DNA from: Bathymodiolus brooksi
Lineage: Eukaryota; Mollusca; Bivalvia; Mytilida; Modiolidae
Assembly: GCA_963680875.1 (NCBI GenBank)
Contig: OY804575.1
Span: forward strand, 35,065,103 to 35,129,102
Reading direction: 5' to 3'
Length of the DNA: 64,000 nucleotides
The notes under the pieces are model-generated. The model did not search any database, was not told the origin of the DNA, and saw nothing but the letters and a program-made list of their open reading frames with translations. Shown here piece after piece: positions 1-11,915 of the stretch. Numbering within the stretch: the first letter of the stretch is position 1; every line of letters begins with the position of its first letter. Made by a program: the position numbers and the translations under genes.

Positions 1-660
1 CTGAGCCCTTTTTATACTAGTAAATTTCGCCGGGACAACCGCCGGGGTGACGACATTTCACTCCCGTCTAAATACCAGCCACACACTCGCCTTACAAATA
101 AATCCCGGCAACAGTAAAATAAATTGTTCTACAATTCTTAAAACGATAGAATTTTATATACACACTCATAATATCTTAGTCGACAATAATCTTAAGTTTC
201 TTGTTACATTTTAATACACACAATCTTATTTCAATGTCAACAATAAAACGGGATTCTTACATTGATTACAAATAGTCCCGCTAGGTAAACTAAAAGAGCA
301 ATGCATTGTGGGATATTTATCCTTGACTGATTTATCACAATAACAAAACCGGCGGCAATACACAAATGTCTGTTTACAAATTAATACAATGTTGTGCGCC
401 TTTACACATGATGAACACTGGCAGTTCTGAACAACTGAATACTCTGTTGAAATACGGGATCGATTTACGTAAGAATTTTGAGCTCTCAGAAAATATTTGG
501 AGCAGAAATCATTACGAACACAAGTAAATTACAGTAAAATCGGTATTGACAAAAATCAGCTGTCTGTAAATTCACGTGAAAATAGTAGGACATTTCCGAA
601 AATACGAGGAACTGCACTTGTAACTTTGAATAAAGTAGGGGGAAATCCTGTATCTTACAG
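1..660. other. Left-edge non-coding sequence
   Basis: No credible gene is visible in this AT-rich stretch. The 63-codon open frame starting near 497 runs straight into the minisatellite and has no recognisable domain. If the XKR gene on the minus strand continues to the left, this is either intron or downstream sequence. I found no XKR-like exon here. Confidence 0.4.
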
Positions 661-2710
661 TATGGTCTTTTATGGAGGGGCCTTATAAGAGGTATGGTCT
701 TTTATGGAGGAGCCTTATATGAGGTATGTTCTATTATGTAGGGGCCTTATAAGAGGTAACCGTATGGTCTTTCATGGAGCGGCCTTATACGAGGTATGGT
801 CTTTCATGGAGGGGCCTTATACGAGGTATGGTCTTTCATGGAGGGGCCTTATAAGAGGGATGTTCTTTTATGGAGGGGCCTTATAAGAGGTATGGTCTTT
901 TATGGAGGGGGCTTATAAGAGGTATGGTCTTTTATGGAGGGGCCTTATAAGAGGTATGGTCTTTTATGGAGGGGCCTTATAAGAGGTATGGTCTTTTATG
1001 GAGGGGCCTTATAAGAGGTATGGTCTTTTATGGAGGGGCCTTATACAAGGTATGGTCTTTTATGGAGGGGCCTTATAAGAGGTATATATGTTCTTTTATG
1101 GAGGGGCCTTATAAGAGGTATGGTCTTTTATGGAGGGGCCTTATAAGAGGTATGTTCTTTTATGGAGGGGCCTTATAAGAGGTATATATGTTCTTTTATG
1201 GAGGGGCCTTATAAGAGGTATATATGTTCTTTTATGGAGGGGGCTTATAAGAGGTATGGTCTTTTATGGAGGGGCCTTATAAGAGGTATGGTCTTTTATG
1301 GAGGGGCCTTATAAGAGGTATGGTCTTTTATGGAGGGGCCTTATAAGAGGTATGGTCTTTTATGGAGGGGCCTTATACAAGGTATGGTCTTTTATGGAGG
1401 GGCCTTATAAGAGGTATATATGTTCTTTTATGGAGGGGCCTTATAAGAGGTATGTTCTTTTATGGAGGGGCCTTATAAGAGGTATATATGTTCTTTTATG
1501 GAGGGGCCTTATAAGAGGTATATATGTTCTTTTATGGAGGGGCCTTATAAGAGGTATGGTCTTTTATGGAGGGGCCTTATACAAGGTATGGTCTTTTATG
1601 GAGGGGCCTTATAAGAGGTATATATGTTCTTTTATGGAGGGGCCTTATAAGAAGTATGGTCTTTTATGGAGGGGCCATATAAGAGGTATGTTCTTTTATG
1701 GAGGGGCCTTATAAGAGGTATGTTCTTTTATGGAGGGGCCTTATAAGAGGTATGTTCTTTTATGGAGGGGCCTTATTATAAGAGGTATGTTCTTTTATGG
1801 AGGGGCCTTATAAGAGGTATGTTCTTTTATGGAGGAGCCTTATAAGAGGTATATATGTTCTTTTATGGAGGGGCCTTATAAGAGGTATATATGTTCTTTT
1901 ATGGAGGGGGCTTATAAGAGGTATGGTCTTTTATGGAGGGGCCTTATAAGAGGTATGGTCTTTTATGGAGGGGCCTTATAAGAGGTATGGTCTTTTATGG
2001 AGGGGCCTTATAAGAGGTATGGTCTTTTATGGAGGGGCCTTATACAAGGTATGGTCTTTTATGGAGGGGCCTTATAAGAGGTATATATGTTCTTTTATGG
2101 AGGGGCCTTATAAGAGGTATGTTCTTTTATGGAGGGGCCTTATAAGAGGTATATATGTTCTTTTATGGAGGGGCCTTATAAGAGGTATATATGTTCTTTT
2201 ATGGAGGGGCCTTATAAGAGGTATGGTCTTTTATGGAGGGGCCTTATACAAGGTATGGTCTTTTATGGAGGGGCCTTATAAGAGGTATATATGTTCTTTT
2301 ATGGAGGGGCCTTATAAGAAGTATGGTCTTTTATGGAGGGGCCATATAAGAGGTATGTTCTTTTATGGAGGGGCCTTATAAGAGGTATGTTCTTTTATGG
2401 AGGGGCCTTATAAGAGGTATGTTCTTTTATGGAGGGGCCTTATTATAAGAGGTATGTTCTTTTATGGAGGGGCCTTATAAGAGGTATGTTCTTTTATGGA
2501 GGAGCCTTATAAGAGGTATGTTCTTTTATGGAGGGGCCTTATAAGAGGTATGTTCTTTTATGGAGGGGCCTTATAAGAGGTATGTTCTTTTATGGAGGAG
2601 CCTTATAAGAGGTATGTTCTTTTATGGAGGGGCCTTATGAGAGGTATATTCTTTTATGGAGGAGCCTTATAAGAGGTATGTTCTTTTATGGAGGGGCCTT
2701 ATGAGAGGGG
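661..2710 (+). repeat. Minisatellite, ~32-36 bp unit
   Basis: About 60 head-to-tail copies of a unit containing TCTTTTATGGAGGGGCCTTA. Unit length alternates between about 32 bp and 36 bp because some copies carry an extra ATAT. A block around 1298-1714 recurs without visible change at 1965-2381, a shift of 667 bp, so the array has a higher-order level. Open frames of 60-138 codons inside it are by-products of the repeat and are not called as genes. It lies just downstream of XKR exon 2 in gene orientation. Confidence 0.95.
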
Positions 2711-2810
2711 GACTACTATACTCCAAAACCAAACCTATTGTAACATCTACAATAAAATACTAATAAAAGGCAAATTGCAAAGTTTTCACTACAAATTAAA
2801 ATAATCTTAC

Positions 2811-3019
2811 TCATCAGCATGCTGTCATCAGGAGATTCTGTCAGCATTATATATATCTGTAACACAAGTTGAGGAGCTGATTCAAGAAAAGCTTCCAACA
2901 TTCTCATCATGCCAGCATCTGTATCTTCATGTAACATCTGTTTATAATGGTATTTTCTTTCAGCGTCCTTGGACGACACAGATCTACTCTTCCACCCATG
3001 GTAAAGGTATTCAATGTGT
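2811..3019 (-). CDS. XK-related (XKR) protein, exon 2
   Basis: An internal exon of an XK-related membrane protein; some XKR family members are lipid scramblases at the plasma membrane. It encodes about 69 residues, including the family hallmark FLESAPQLVLQ followed by a hydrophobic stretch. The acceptor is a TTTTGACAG just above 3019 and the donor is GTAAG at 2806-2810. The exon starts in phase 2. Joining to exon 1 at 21416 rebuilds an arginine codon and continues into HIEYLYHGWKSRS, which fits the region before the LESAPQ motif in the family. The exon sits between two minisatellites. Later exons are not in the window. The phase match and motif make the call firm; which XKR paralogue it is cannot be decided. 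Confidence 0.85.
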
Positions 3020-3128
3020 CTGTCAAAATAAAACTATATGTACTATTTTACTACTACTAAATACATGTACATGTACTAAACTATATTCTCTAATAATTGA
3101 CAACATTGTACAAACATAGACAAACCTA

Positions 3129-4245
3129 AGGGTTAACTTTACATAAGGCTAGCCTAATTATGGTCAACTTTACATAAGGCTAAGGCTAACCTAATTATGG
3201 TCAACTTTACATAGGCTAGCCTAATTATGGTTAACTTTACATAGGCTAGCCTAATTATGGTTAATTTTACATAGGCTAGCCTAATTATGGTTAACTTTAC
3301 ATAGGCTAACCTAATTAAGGTTAACTTTACATAGGCTAGCCTAATTATGGTTAACTTTACATAGGCTAACCTAATTATGGTTAACTTTACATAGGCTAGC
3401 CTAATTATGGTTAAATTTACATAGGCTAGCCTAATTATGGTTAACTTTACATAGGCTAGCTTAATTATGGTTAACTTTACATAGGCTAGCCTAATTATGG
3501 TTAATTTTACATAGGCTAGCCTAATTATGGTTAACTTTACATAGGCTAACCTAATTATGGTTAACTTTACATAGGCTAGCCTAATTATGGTTAACTTTAC
3601 ATAGGCTAGCCTAATTATGGTTAACTTTACATAGGCTAGCCCAATTATGGTTAATTTTACATAGGCTAGCCTAATTAAGGTTAACTTTACATAGGCTAAC
3701 CTAATTAGGGTTAACTTTACATAGACTAACCTAACTATGTTTAACTTTACATAGGCTAGCCTAATTATGGTTAACTTTACATAGGCTAACCTAATTATGG
3801 TTAACTTTACATAGGCTAACCTAATTATGGTTAACTTTACATAGGCTAGCCTAATTATGGTTAACTTTACATAGGCTAACCTAATTATGGTTAACTTTAC
3901 ATAGGCTAGCCTAATTATGGTTAACTTTACATAGGCTAGCCTATTTATGGTTAACTTTACATAGGCTAGCCTAATTATGGTTAACTTTACATAGGCTAGC
4001 CTAATTATGGTTAACTTTACATAGGCTAGCCTAATTATGGTTAATTTTACATAGGCTAGCCTAATTAAGGTTAACTTTACATAGGCTAACCTAATTAGGG
4101 TTAACTTTACATAGGCTAACCTAACTATGTTTAACTTTACATAGGCTAGCCTAATTATGGTTAACTTTACATAGGCTAACCTATGAAGGCCCCTGCTAAC
4201 GTAAGGGTTAACTTGAAGACGGCTAACATAAGGGTTCACTTTATA
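3129..4245 (-). repeat. Minisatellite, 30-bp unit
   Basis: About 36 copies of a 30-bp unit with the core GCTAGCCTAATTATGGTTAA. Because 30 is divisible by three, one minus-strand frame stays open for 361 codons as a ten-residue repeat (RLAYVKLTII type). It has no start context, signal or domain, so I treat it as non-coding. Sub-variants with AATTAAGG, AATTAGGG and AACTATGT occur in the same order near 3670-3755 and 4060-4145, indicating a 390-bp (13-unit) higher-order duplication. It lies inside the XKR intron, immediately upstream of exon 2. Confidence 0.95.
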
Positions 4246-4454
4246 TAGGCTAACCTTTAATTATTTAATTTGATGTGAATACTGCAATCTGATTGGCTGA
4301 TCCGCCTGGAGAAAAGTTGGTTATACTTGATAACCTGGGTTGGTATTGTGACATCACCAACATATTCATTTGCCAATGACAAATTCAAATAGTCCAATGA
4401 AATAATCGTAATCAAAATCGAAGAATCGTTAAATTTTGTTGTAAAAATTAAATT

Positions 4455-4620
4455 ATAAGGAATATTTGAAATTTTTGAACAGGCTATACTTGTATAACCT
4501 GGATTGGAACAGTTTACACTTTTCATAAATCGCTTAGCGGTTTATTAAGCATAAACTGCCCCAAACAAGGTTATATCGTATTGCCTGTTCAAAAAGTTTA
4601 AATATTCCTTAAATAATACC
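4455..4620. repeat. Foldback (imperfect palindrome) element
   Basis: Two arms of about 65 bp, one beginning AAGGAATATTTGAAATTTTT and the other its near-complement ending in AAATATTCCTT, face each other across a short spacer near 4520-4545. The arms differ by scattered substitutions. It resembles a small non-autonomous foldback transposon in the XKR intron. Confidence 0.6.
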
Positions 4621-5482
4621 GTAATAATATTCTTAATTGCTAAACAACAAAAATCCAAATTGATATCAAATACAAAACAACAAGCACCATTTTATTTATC
4701 AATTTTTATTAAGAACTCTAATGATCAGTTCTTTAATTATTTGATTAAATGTAATTACATCTTGATTATGTTTGTTAATTTTATGTAATTACTGTCTATT
4801 TTTATTAATAAGTCAATATTAACCAATGTAGTACTGTTTTTTAAGAGACTTTTTTTGTTATTGATCTTCGCTTACAAATTACTATTGTATATTTAAGCTA
4901 TAGAACAATTTTTTTTAACATTGAATTTGATATGTCTTGATTTTATATGACAATATATATCTATATATATTCTAATTCAAAGTCCTATATACAAATGCAT
5001 GACTGATCTAAGATTATGATTTGAATATTTTTGATGACCTGATCACAACGGTCCCAATTGTATTCAGATAGTCAGAGTTGTCTTTTTTGTAGATTTGAAC
5101 CATCACGAAATGTCCCTATATTACATGTTTCATACTAATGTTCATGCATAGTAGAATTTCTGAATATGCTCATCAATTTTTCTTTACAATTTGATTGTAC
5201 CAGTGTGAATGATTAGTGTTCAATGCCATATGATCAATGAGAAGATGATAACATTCACTTTGTACAAAATGTACTAGACCAACATACTTAATTGGATTTT
5301 TATAGAGCTAGCAGACTGAAACAACAGACTGTGGGTAGACATGTCGCTCCACTCGGGACACATTATTATGATTCCGAGCCAATCACCTCTTACTCTGTAA
5401 TGCTGTATCTTCAGCAGAGAAGCAACAAATACAAATTTTATAGTCTTTGGTTTTACCTGCACAGGGCTTGAATGCATCATCT
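4621..5482. other. AT-rich intron sequence
   Basis: This is AT-rich XKR intron. No exon, RNA gene or clear repeat was recognised. The small open frame at 5274-5480 on the minus strand lacks any domain. Confidence 0.4.
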
Positions 5483-5795
5483 ACTGCACTCGAATGCCAG
5501 ACAACTCGACCCGCGGACAACTCGCACCGTAGTAAAGGACTAGTCAGACCGTAGTCCAAGACTACTCGGACTGTATGTTAAGACAACTCGGACCGTATTA
5601 TTGATATTTAATTGTAAATAATAAATAGTGAATTTCAAGTGACACTATGAATTTGAATGAATAGATGTATATATATATATGTGCTGATGTTATGATAATG
5701 ATATTTCTAGTGCTTGTGTATGTTCTATATTAACTATTTCTATGTGAGTTTTTCATATCATGTTGAATTTGAATGAATATATGTATATATATGTA

Positions 5796-6377
5796 AGACT
5801 CAGATCAACGTCCAGTCTCTAATCGACGTCCAATCCTCAAATCGGCGTCCAATTCTCAAATATATGGCCGTTTTTCACTTTCTCAAATCGACGTCACTGA
5901 CGTATACTTCAAATGACGTCACATCCGTTAGGGAATGTTTTTGAAGCAATGATGGAGAAGGGACAAGACCAGATGGAGTACTTCTACTATAGCGGACCCT
6001 AACCCTAACCTTAACATTAATCCTAACCATAACCTTAACCTTGACCCTAGCCCTAACCGTAACCCTAACTTTAACCCTTACCCTAACTTTAACCCTTACC
6101 CTAAACCTAACCATGTCGTTGTCATATCCGCTTTGTTTTTTACAATATCTGACTACCGTGGTCCGCCAAAGTAGATTCTATCCCTATTGATAATATTAAA
6201 GAATGGGAAAATGATGGGAAACGTTGATCGTGCAAACGGGACTATAGATATGAGGGTTTGGAAAGGACGCCGATTTGAGAATATCCTAAAATTGGACTGT
6301 GATTTGAGATAATGATGTCAGTGGACGCCGATTTGAGAAGTGGACGTCGATTTGAGACTGGACGTTGATCTGAGTCT
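5796..6377. mobile_element. Non-autonomous TIR element, copy A
   Basis: The termini AGACTCAGATCAACGTCCAG and its complement begin a TIR that continues with repeated AAATCGACGTCCA and AAATCGGCGTCCA phrases. The 582-bp element has no coding capacity and contains a telomere-like CCCTAA-rich tract. It sits between two direct copies (5665-5755 and 6383-6475) of a host sequence starting with TATATATGTGCTGATG. No short target duplication could be fixed because both flanks are TA-rich. Confidence 0.65.
5996..6113 (+). repeat. Degenerate telomere-like CCCTAA tract (copy A)
   Basis: A run of CCCTAACC, CCTTAACC and related six-base variants inside the TIR element. It is too degenerate to be functional telomere and lies within a transposon, so it is an internal tract rather than a chromosome end. 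Confidence 0.75.
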
Positions 6378-6770
6378 ATCATATATATATATATGTGCTG
6401 ATGCTATAATATTAATATTACTAGTGTTTGTCTATGTTCTATATTATCTATTTCTATGTGCGTTTTTATATTATATCATCTCTAATAAAATATTAAAGAA
6501 TATATCTTATTTCTCTTTAATAAATTAGCTAATTATATACTGACAATTTACAGATACGGAATAAATGATGTCAAGATAATCACCATTCAATGAATGGTTC
6601 AACAAAAAACATCACTTATCAGTTTACACAATAACGCATATATATATGATCAAAGAAATAGATAATACTTTATTAAACCAATTAAGGACCCTTGCAGGTT
6701 TATAATTTGATACAATGATTACAATGATTAGAATACATAACATACAGGTATATTAAATTGATGAATTATA
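6378..6770. repeat. Segment duplicated at 9992-10383
   Basis: About 390 bp, from the TA repeat after copy A to the motif AAATTGATGAATTATA, recurs with few changes after copy B (9992-10383). The duplication therefore covers the element plus its right flank, so copies A and B look like one segmental duplication rather than two independent insertions. Confidence 0.75.
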
Positions 6771-6851
6771 GGTGTAATACCACTAAAGAATTCTCCATAG
6801 CCTTCTATGTTAAATAAAAAACTAGTATTACTGTGAGCATGGCTCACTAAG

Positions 6852-7577
6852 ATATACCCCCCACTCCCCACATCTGTCCAACCTATTTCCATAACCAAAA
6901 CATTACTGATTGTTCCGACCAAAAATGAAAGGGACTCTCCTCTCTTCACCGGTAAGCTGCTGATAAAATTTCAAAACATTCTGAGAAACACTACTCAAGT
7001 TATCATACGACACAGGGTAAAAATCCTATTTTCCGTCATATCAAGTCCAATAACTCTGGAACGGCAAAAGTAAAAAACGTCAAAAATGAAAGGGATTCTC
7101 CTCTTTTCACCAGTAAGCTACTGATAAAATTTCAAAACATTCTGTGAAACACTACTCAAGTTATCATACGACATAGGGTAAAAATCCTATTTTTCGTCAT
7201 ATCAAGTCCAATAACTCTGGAACGGCAAAAGTGAAAATCGTCAAAAATGAAAGGGATCATCCTCTCTTCACTGGTAAGCTGCTGATAAAATTTCAAAACA
7301 TTCTGAGAAACGCTACTCAAGATATCATACGACATAGGGTAAAAATCCTATATTCCGTCATATCAAGTCCAATAACTCTGAAACGGCAAAAGTGAAAATC
7401 GTCAAAAAAGAAAGGGATCCTCCTCTCTTCACCAGTAAACAGCTGATAAAATTTTAAAAGATTCTAAGAAACACAACTCAAGTTATCGTACGACATAGGA
7501 TTTGTCTACAGACGGACGGCCAGACGGACGGACATGGTGAAACCAGTATACCCCCCTACAACATTGTGGGGGGTATA
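6852..7577. mobile_element. TIR element with 161-bp tandem units
   Basis: The ends carry ATACCCCCCAC and its complement GTGGGGGGTAT. Inside are three full copies and one partial copy of a unit beginning GAAAGGGA, at 6927, 7088, 7249 and 7410, so the period is 161 bp. Near the right end is a purine/pyrimidine GACGGACGGCCAGACGGACG run, of a kind I associate with bivalve repeats. No ORF of note. Confidence 0.6.
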
Positions 7578-8140
7578 AAAATTGAGCTTCCATACAGGAT
7601 TCATCTTAAGTTTAATCTAAGTGACACTCATATCTCATGGAAGGGGTACCTAATTGGAAGCTTAACTCCGAAAATCAACATACATTTAATGGCATATAAG
7701 AAAAAACAGACCGTCTGAAGATGTCTACCGTCAAAAATCCTACTTTCACTTTCGATTTAACACAAATTCAGGTGGTTTCTTTCCAATGCAATCAATTTTT
7801 TTATTAAAAACCACAAGGACATCAAATATGGGCTTAAAATTATCCTAAAATATGTAGTTTTCTGCTGACATTCAGTATTTTGCAGTATCTAATAGGGTTT
7901 ATTTTTTTATCCAACATTGTAGGAATCCATTTTCTGTTTATGTACTACTTTCCCATACGTTCTTTTCGACTGGTACCCATGTTTAGTGGTAATACACCTA
8001 GTAATTTTTCACTCTCTCAAATCGACATCCAATGACGTCACTGATGTATACTTCAAATGATGTCACATCCGTTAGGGAATGTTTTTGAAGCAATGATGGA
8101 GAAGGGACAAGACCAGATGGAGTACTTCTACTTTAGCGGA

Positions 8141-8232
8141 CCCTAACCCTTACCTTAACATTAATACTAATCATAACCTTAACCTTGACCCTAGCCCTAA
8201 ACATAACCCTTACCCTAACCCTAAACCTAACC
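8141..8232 (+). repeat. Degenerate telomere-like CCCTAA tract (copy B)
   Basis: The counterpart of the tract at 5996-6113, slightly shorter, with the same mix of CCCTAACC, CCTTAACC and CCCTAGCC variants. Confidence 0.75.
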
Positions 8233-8337
8233 ATGTCGTTGTCATATCCGCTTTGTTTTTTTTACAATATCTGACTTCCATGGTCCGCCAAAGTAGATTC
8301 TATCCCTATTGATAATTTTAAAGAATGGGAAAATGAT

Positions 8338-9828
8338 TAAAAACCAGAGGCTCCCAGGAGCCTGTAATCGCTCACCTGGATCAAAGCTGCTTTCAATAAC
8401 AACGCAACTCCACTGTGGTGGCCATCTTGGTGGGAGAGCGTGACTGCCGGACACAATTTTGGAAGAAGACCATCCAATGACTATTCCATCCAAGTTGGTT
8501 CTAATTGAGCTACTGGTTCCAGACAAGATGGTTTTTATGTGAATTTCCCATAGGGCCCTATGTTAAACTAAGTTCAGCTGTGCAGCCATTTTGGTCAGAG
8601 GGCGGGACCATCAGACACAATTTTGGAAGAGAACCATCCAATGACTATTTTATCTATCAAAGTTTGGTTCCAATTGAGCAACTGGTTCCAGACAAGAAGA
8701 TTTTTATGTGAATTTCCCATAGGTTCCTATGTTAAACTAAGTTCGGCTGTGGGGGCCATCTTGGTCGAAGGGCCGAACTACCTGACATATTTTGGAAGAG
8801 AACCATCCAATGACTATTTCATCAACATTTATTTCTTATTGAGCAAATGGTTTCAAACAAGAAGATTTTTATGGGAATTTCCCATAGGGTCCTATGTTAA
8901 ATTAAGTTCGGCTGTGGCAGCCATCTTGGTCGGAGGTCTGAAATGCCAGACATACTTTTGGAAGGGGACCACCAAAGGATCATTTCAGCAAAGTTTGGTT
9001 GAGATTGGCTCAGTAGTTTCAGAGGAGAAGATTTTTTTTTAATTTCATCCCCCCTTTTTTCTATTTCTAGCTTGGCAGCCATCTTGGTTGGAAGTCGGGA
9101 TTACCGGACACAATTTTGGAAGGGGGCCATCCAAGGACTATTCCACCAAAGTTTGGTTGCAATTGGCCCAGTGGTTTCTGAGGAGAAGATTTTTATGTGA
9201 ATTTCCCATAGGGTCCTATGTTAAGCTAAGTTCGGCTGTCTGGGCCATCTTGGTCGAAGGGCTGAACCGCCTGACAAATTTTTGAAAGAGAACCATCCAA
9301 TGACTATTTCATCAACATTTAGAACTTATTGAGCAAATGGTTTCAGACAAGAAGATTTTTATGGGAATTTCCCATAGGGTTCTATGTTAAATTACGTTTG
9401 GCTGTGGCAGCCATCTTGGTCGAAGGTATGAAATGTCGGACACAATTTTGGAAGGGGACCACCAAAGGATCATTTCAGCAAAGTTTGGTTGAGATTGGCT
9501 CAATAGTTTCAGAGGAGAAGATTTTTTTCAAATTTCATCCCCCCTTTTTCTATTTTTAGCTTGGCGGCCATCTTGGTTGGAAGTCGGGATCACCGGACAC
9601 ATTTTGGAAGGGGGCCATCCAAGGACCATTCCACCAAAGTTTGGTTGCAATTGGCCCAGTGGTTTCTGAGGAGAAGATTAAAATGTGAAATGTTGACGGA
9701 CGGACGACAGACGACAGACAAAATGTGATGACAATAGCTCACATGGCCTAAAGGCCAGGTGAGCTAAAAACACACACACACAAAAAAACAGATTAAAAAA
9801 TCAAAACTGTCGTTACAATTATTTTTGA
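8338..9828. mobile_element. Inserted element with eight ~165-bp units, each with a YY1-like motif
   Basis: The element starts with AAAAACCAGAGGCTCC...GCTCACCTGG and ends with CCAGGTGAGCTAAAAA, so the termini are partly inverted. GCCATCTTGG (or GCCATTTTGG) recurs near 8424, 8588, 8756, 8921, 9079, 9246, 9411 and 9568, spaced 157-168 bp. Blocks about 490 bp apart resemble each other more closely, suggesting three-unit higher-order copies. Short open frames in the units are repeat by-products. The right part has a GACGGACGGACGACAGACG tract. Confidence 0.7.
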
Positions 9829-10383
9829 TGGGAAACGTTGATCGTGCAAACGGGACTATAGATATGAGAGTTTGGAAAGGAGGCCGATTTGAGAATATCC
9901 TAAAATTGGACTGTGATTTGAGATAATGATGTCAGTGGACGCCGATTTGAGAAGTGGACGTCGATTTGAGACTGGACGTTGATCTAAGTCTATCATATAT
10001 ATATATATATGTGCTGATGCTATAATATTAATATTACTAGTTCTTGTCTATGTTCTATATTATCTATTTCTATGTGCGTTTTTATATTATATCATTTCTA
10101 ATAAAATATCAAAGAAAATATCTTATTTCTCTTTAATAAATTAGCTAATTATATACTGACAATTTACAGATACGGAATAAATGATGTCAAGATAATCACC
10201 ATTCAATGGTTCAACAAAAAACATCACTTATCAGTTTACACAATAACGCATATATATATGATCATAGAAATAGATAATACTTTATTAAACCAATTAAGGA
10301 CCCTTGCAGGTTTATAATTTGATACAATGATTACAATGATTAGAATACATAACATACAGGTATATTAAATTGATGAATTATAA

Positions 10384-10679
10384 TAGTGATTTACTAGGAG
10401 GGAAGCAGGCGACCAAGGTAGATAAAAAATTAACCGTTATATATTATATGGATTATTCCCCTTTGTCCAATATTAGAAAACTTAATGAAATGGGTGTGGC
10501 TGATTCCCTCCTAGGAATGTAGACCTAACAACTATATTAAATATGTATATAAAAAAATAACAATTATAATAATAATTAATGCAAGGACTGGACCATGTCT
10601 TGAGGAGTTATACATATAGATATGTATATATATGTATAAAAGTGTTTTCTCTATATGTATTATATGTAACACTCACTGT
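10384..10679. other. Unassigned AT-rich sequence
   Basis: No gene seen. The sequence contains short TA-rich runs and lies immediately downstream (minus strand) of the decayed LINE, so it could be LINE 3' untranslated sequence. Confidence 0.35.
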
Positions 10680-11584
10680 TAACAATTATATGATATGATC
10701 TTACACATTATATATAATATCAATCCATCAGAAATCTTTTTTGATCTCAGTTTAATACTTTGAATAAGAAAATGACCTAAATTTTCAACTAAAAATATAT
10801 CTTCAGTGGTCATTAACCATACAAATTTGGATTTATTATCTAATTTGATGAAATTTTTACAATAACTTTGAATTTTAGTATACAATTCCTCACGTAAACT
10901 ATTATAAAAAGCATATTTTTATTAAAAACTGAGGTTCATCTTCGATATCATTCTGCGAACAAAACTTACATAATATATCCTCTGTGACCTTTCTAAAGAA
11001 TTATTTTTATGTCTCTCTGTTTCCACTCTTAAATGATGTGAACTTATGCGAAATCTACATAGTATTTGCCTTACTTCAAAATTGTTTATCTCTAGATATT
11101 TTTCTTTTTGGAACATACTTTTGTAGGAAAAATATGTATCTAACTTTCCAGAAACATTATCTTTTTCATGGAACCATGCTTTCAAAAACAGAGTTTTTAA
11201 CTTTTTCATAACAAGTTTCTTTAGTTTATTAATTGAATAGTCATGGCAATAAATTTCTTTTAAATCAAGTTTATCAAGCAGAAAAATCACAGAAGAGTAC
11301 CAAGTTTGAATATTGTTTTCATGCAAATCCTTGTTTACATAGAAAAGCTTCTTTCAATAAATTTGAGCTGCAATGATGTAATCGATGTAGATCATTGATA
11401 AAACAATATTAAAATATATAGGGAATCTTCCTAGTTCAGAAAGAACTGCAATATTTTAACTCTTACTGTTCACACCTAAAATAAACTTACAAAACTTCAA
11501 GTTTATTTTATCAGCCACATTATTTTGATATATTTTTTTTTAAATATTTATAGCATCTTTTTTGCAGGCTGCAGAGTCAGTTTT

Positions 11585-11790
11585 AAACATTCCCCATATC
11601 TCTGAGCCATACAAAATAATAGTTTAAACATTCCCCATATCTCTGAGCCATACAAAATAATAGTTTAAACATTCCCCATATCTCTGAGCCATACAAAATA
11701 ATAGTTTAAACATTCCCCATATCTCTGAGCCATACAAAATAATAGTTTAAACATTCCCCATATCTCTGAGCCATACAAAATAATAGATTT
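11585..11790 (-). repeat. 41-bp tandem array inside the LINE ORF
   Basis: Five copies of a 41-bp unit (core TTAAACATTCCCCATATCTC on the plus strand). The unit derives from the LINE codons for YGSEIWGMFK. As 41 is not divisible by three, the copies cycle through the three frames. Confidence 0.9.
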
Positions 11791-11915
11791 TATGGTATGG
11801 TCAAACAAATGTAAATTTGTTTTGATACTTGCAGCTGAACCAGACAAACATCTACTTAATTTGTATGATGCTTTTAAAGATTTATTATAAAGCTCTTCTT
11901 TTGCATAATTAAACT

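Larger units (their letters stand above)
8005..9991. mobile_element. Non-autonomous TIR element, copy B, split by an insertion
   Basis: This matches copy A (5870-6377) from the TTTTTCACT...CTCAAATCGAC stretch to the right terminus, and carries its own CCCTAA-rich tract at 8141-8232. Its left terminal repeat is missing. After the shared text GGGAAAATGAT it is interrupted by about 1.49 kb (8338-9828) and then resumes with GGGAAACGTTGATCGTGC. Confidence 0.7.

Noticed and set aside
1298..2381. Two identical 138-codon open frames as a duplicated gene
   Set aside because: Both are inside the 32-36-bp minisatellite and reflect its 667-bp higher-order duplication.
3154..4239. 361-codon open frame on the minus strand
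   Set aside because: It is the 30-bp minisatellite translated; a unit length divisible by three keeps frames open without selection.
661..4245. CRISPR array
   Set aside because: The repeats are direct and contiguous, with no unique spacers of constant length and no cas genes; the setting is eukaryotic.
5996..8232. True telomere or chromosome end
   Set aside because: The hexamers are degenerate, short and lie inside duplicated transposon copies with unique DNA on both sides.
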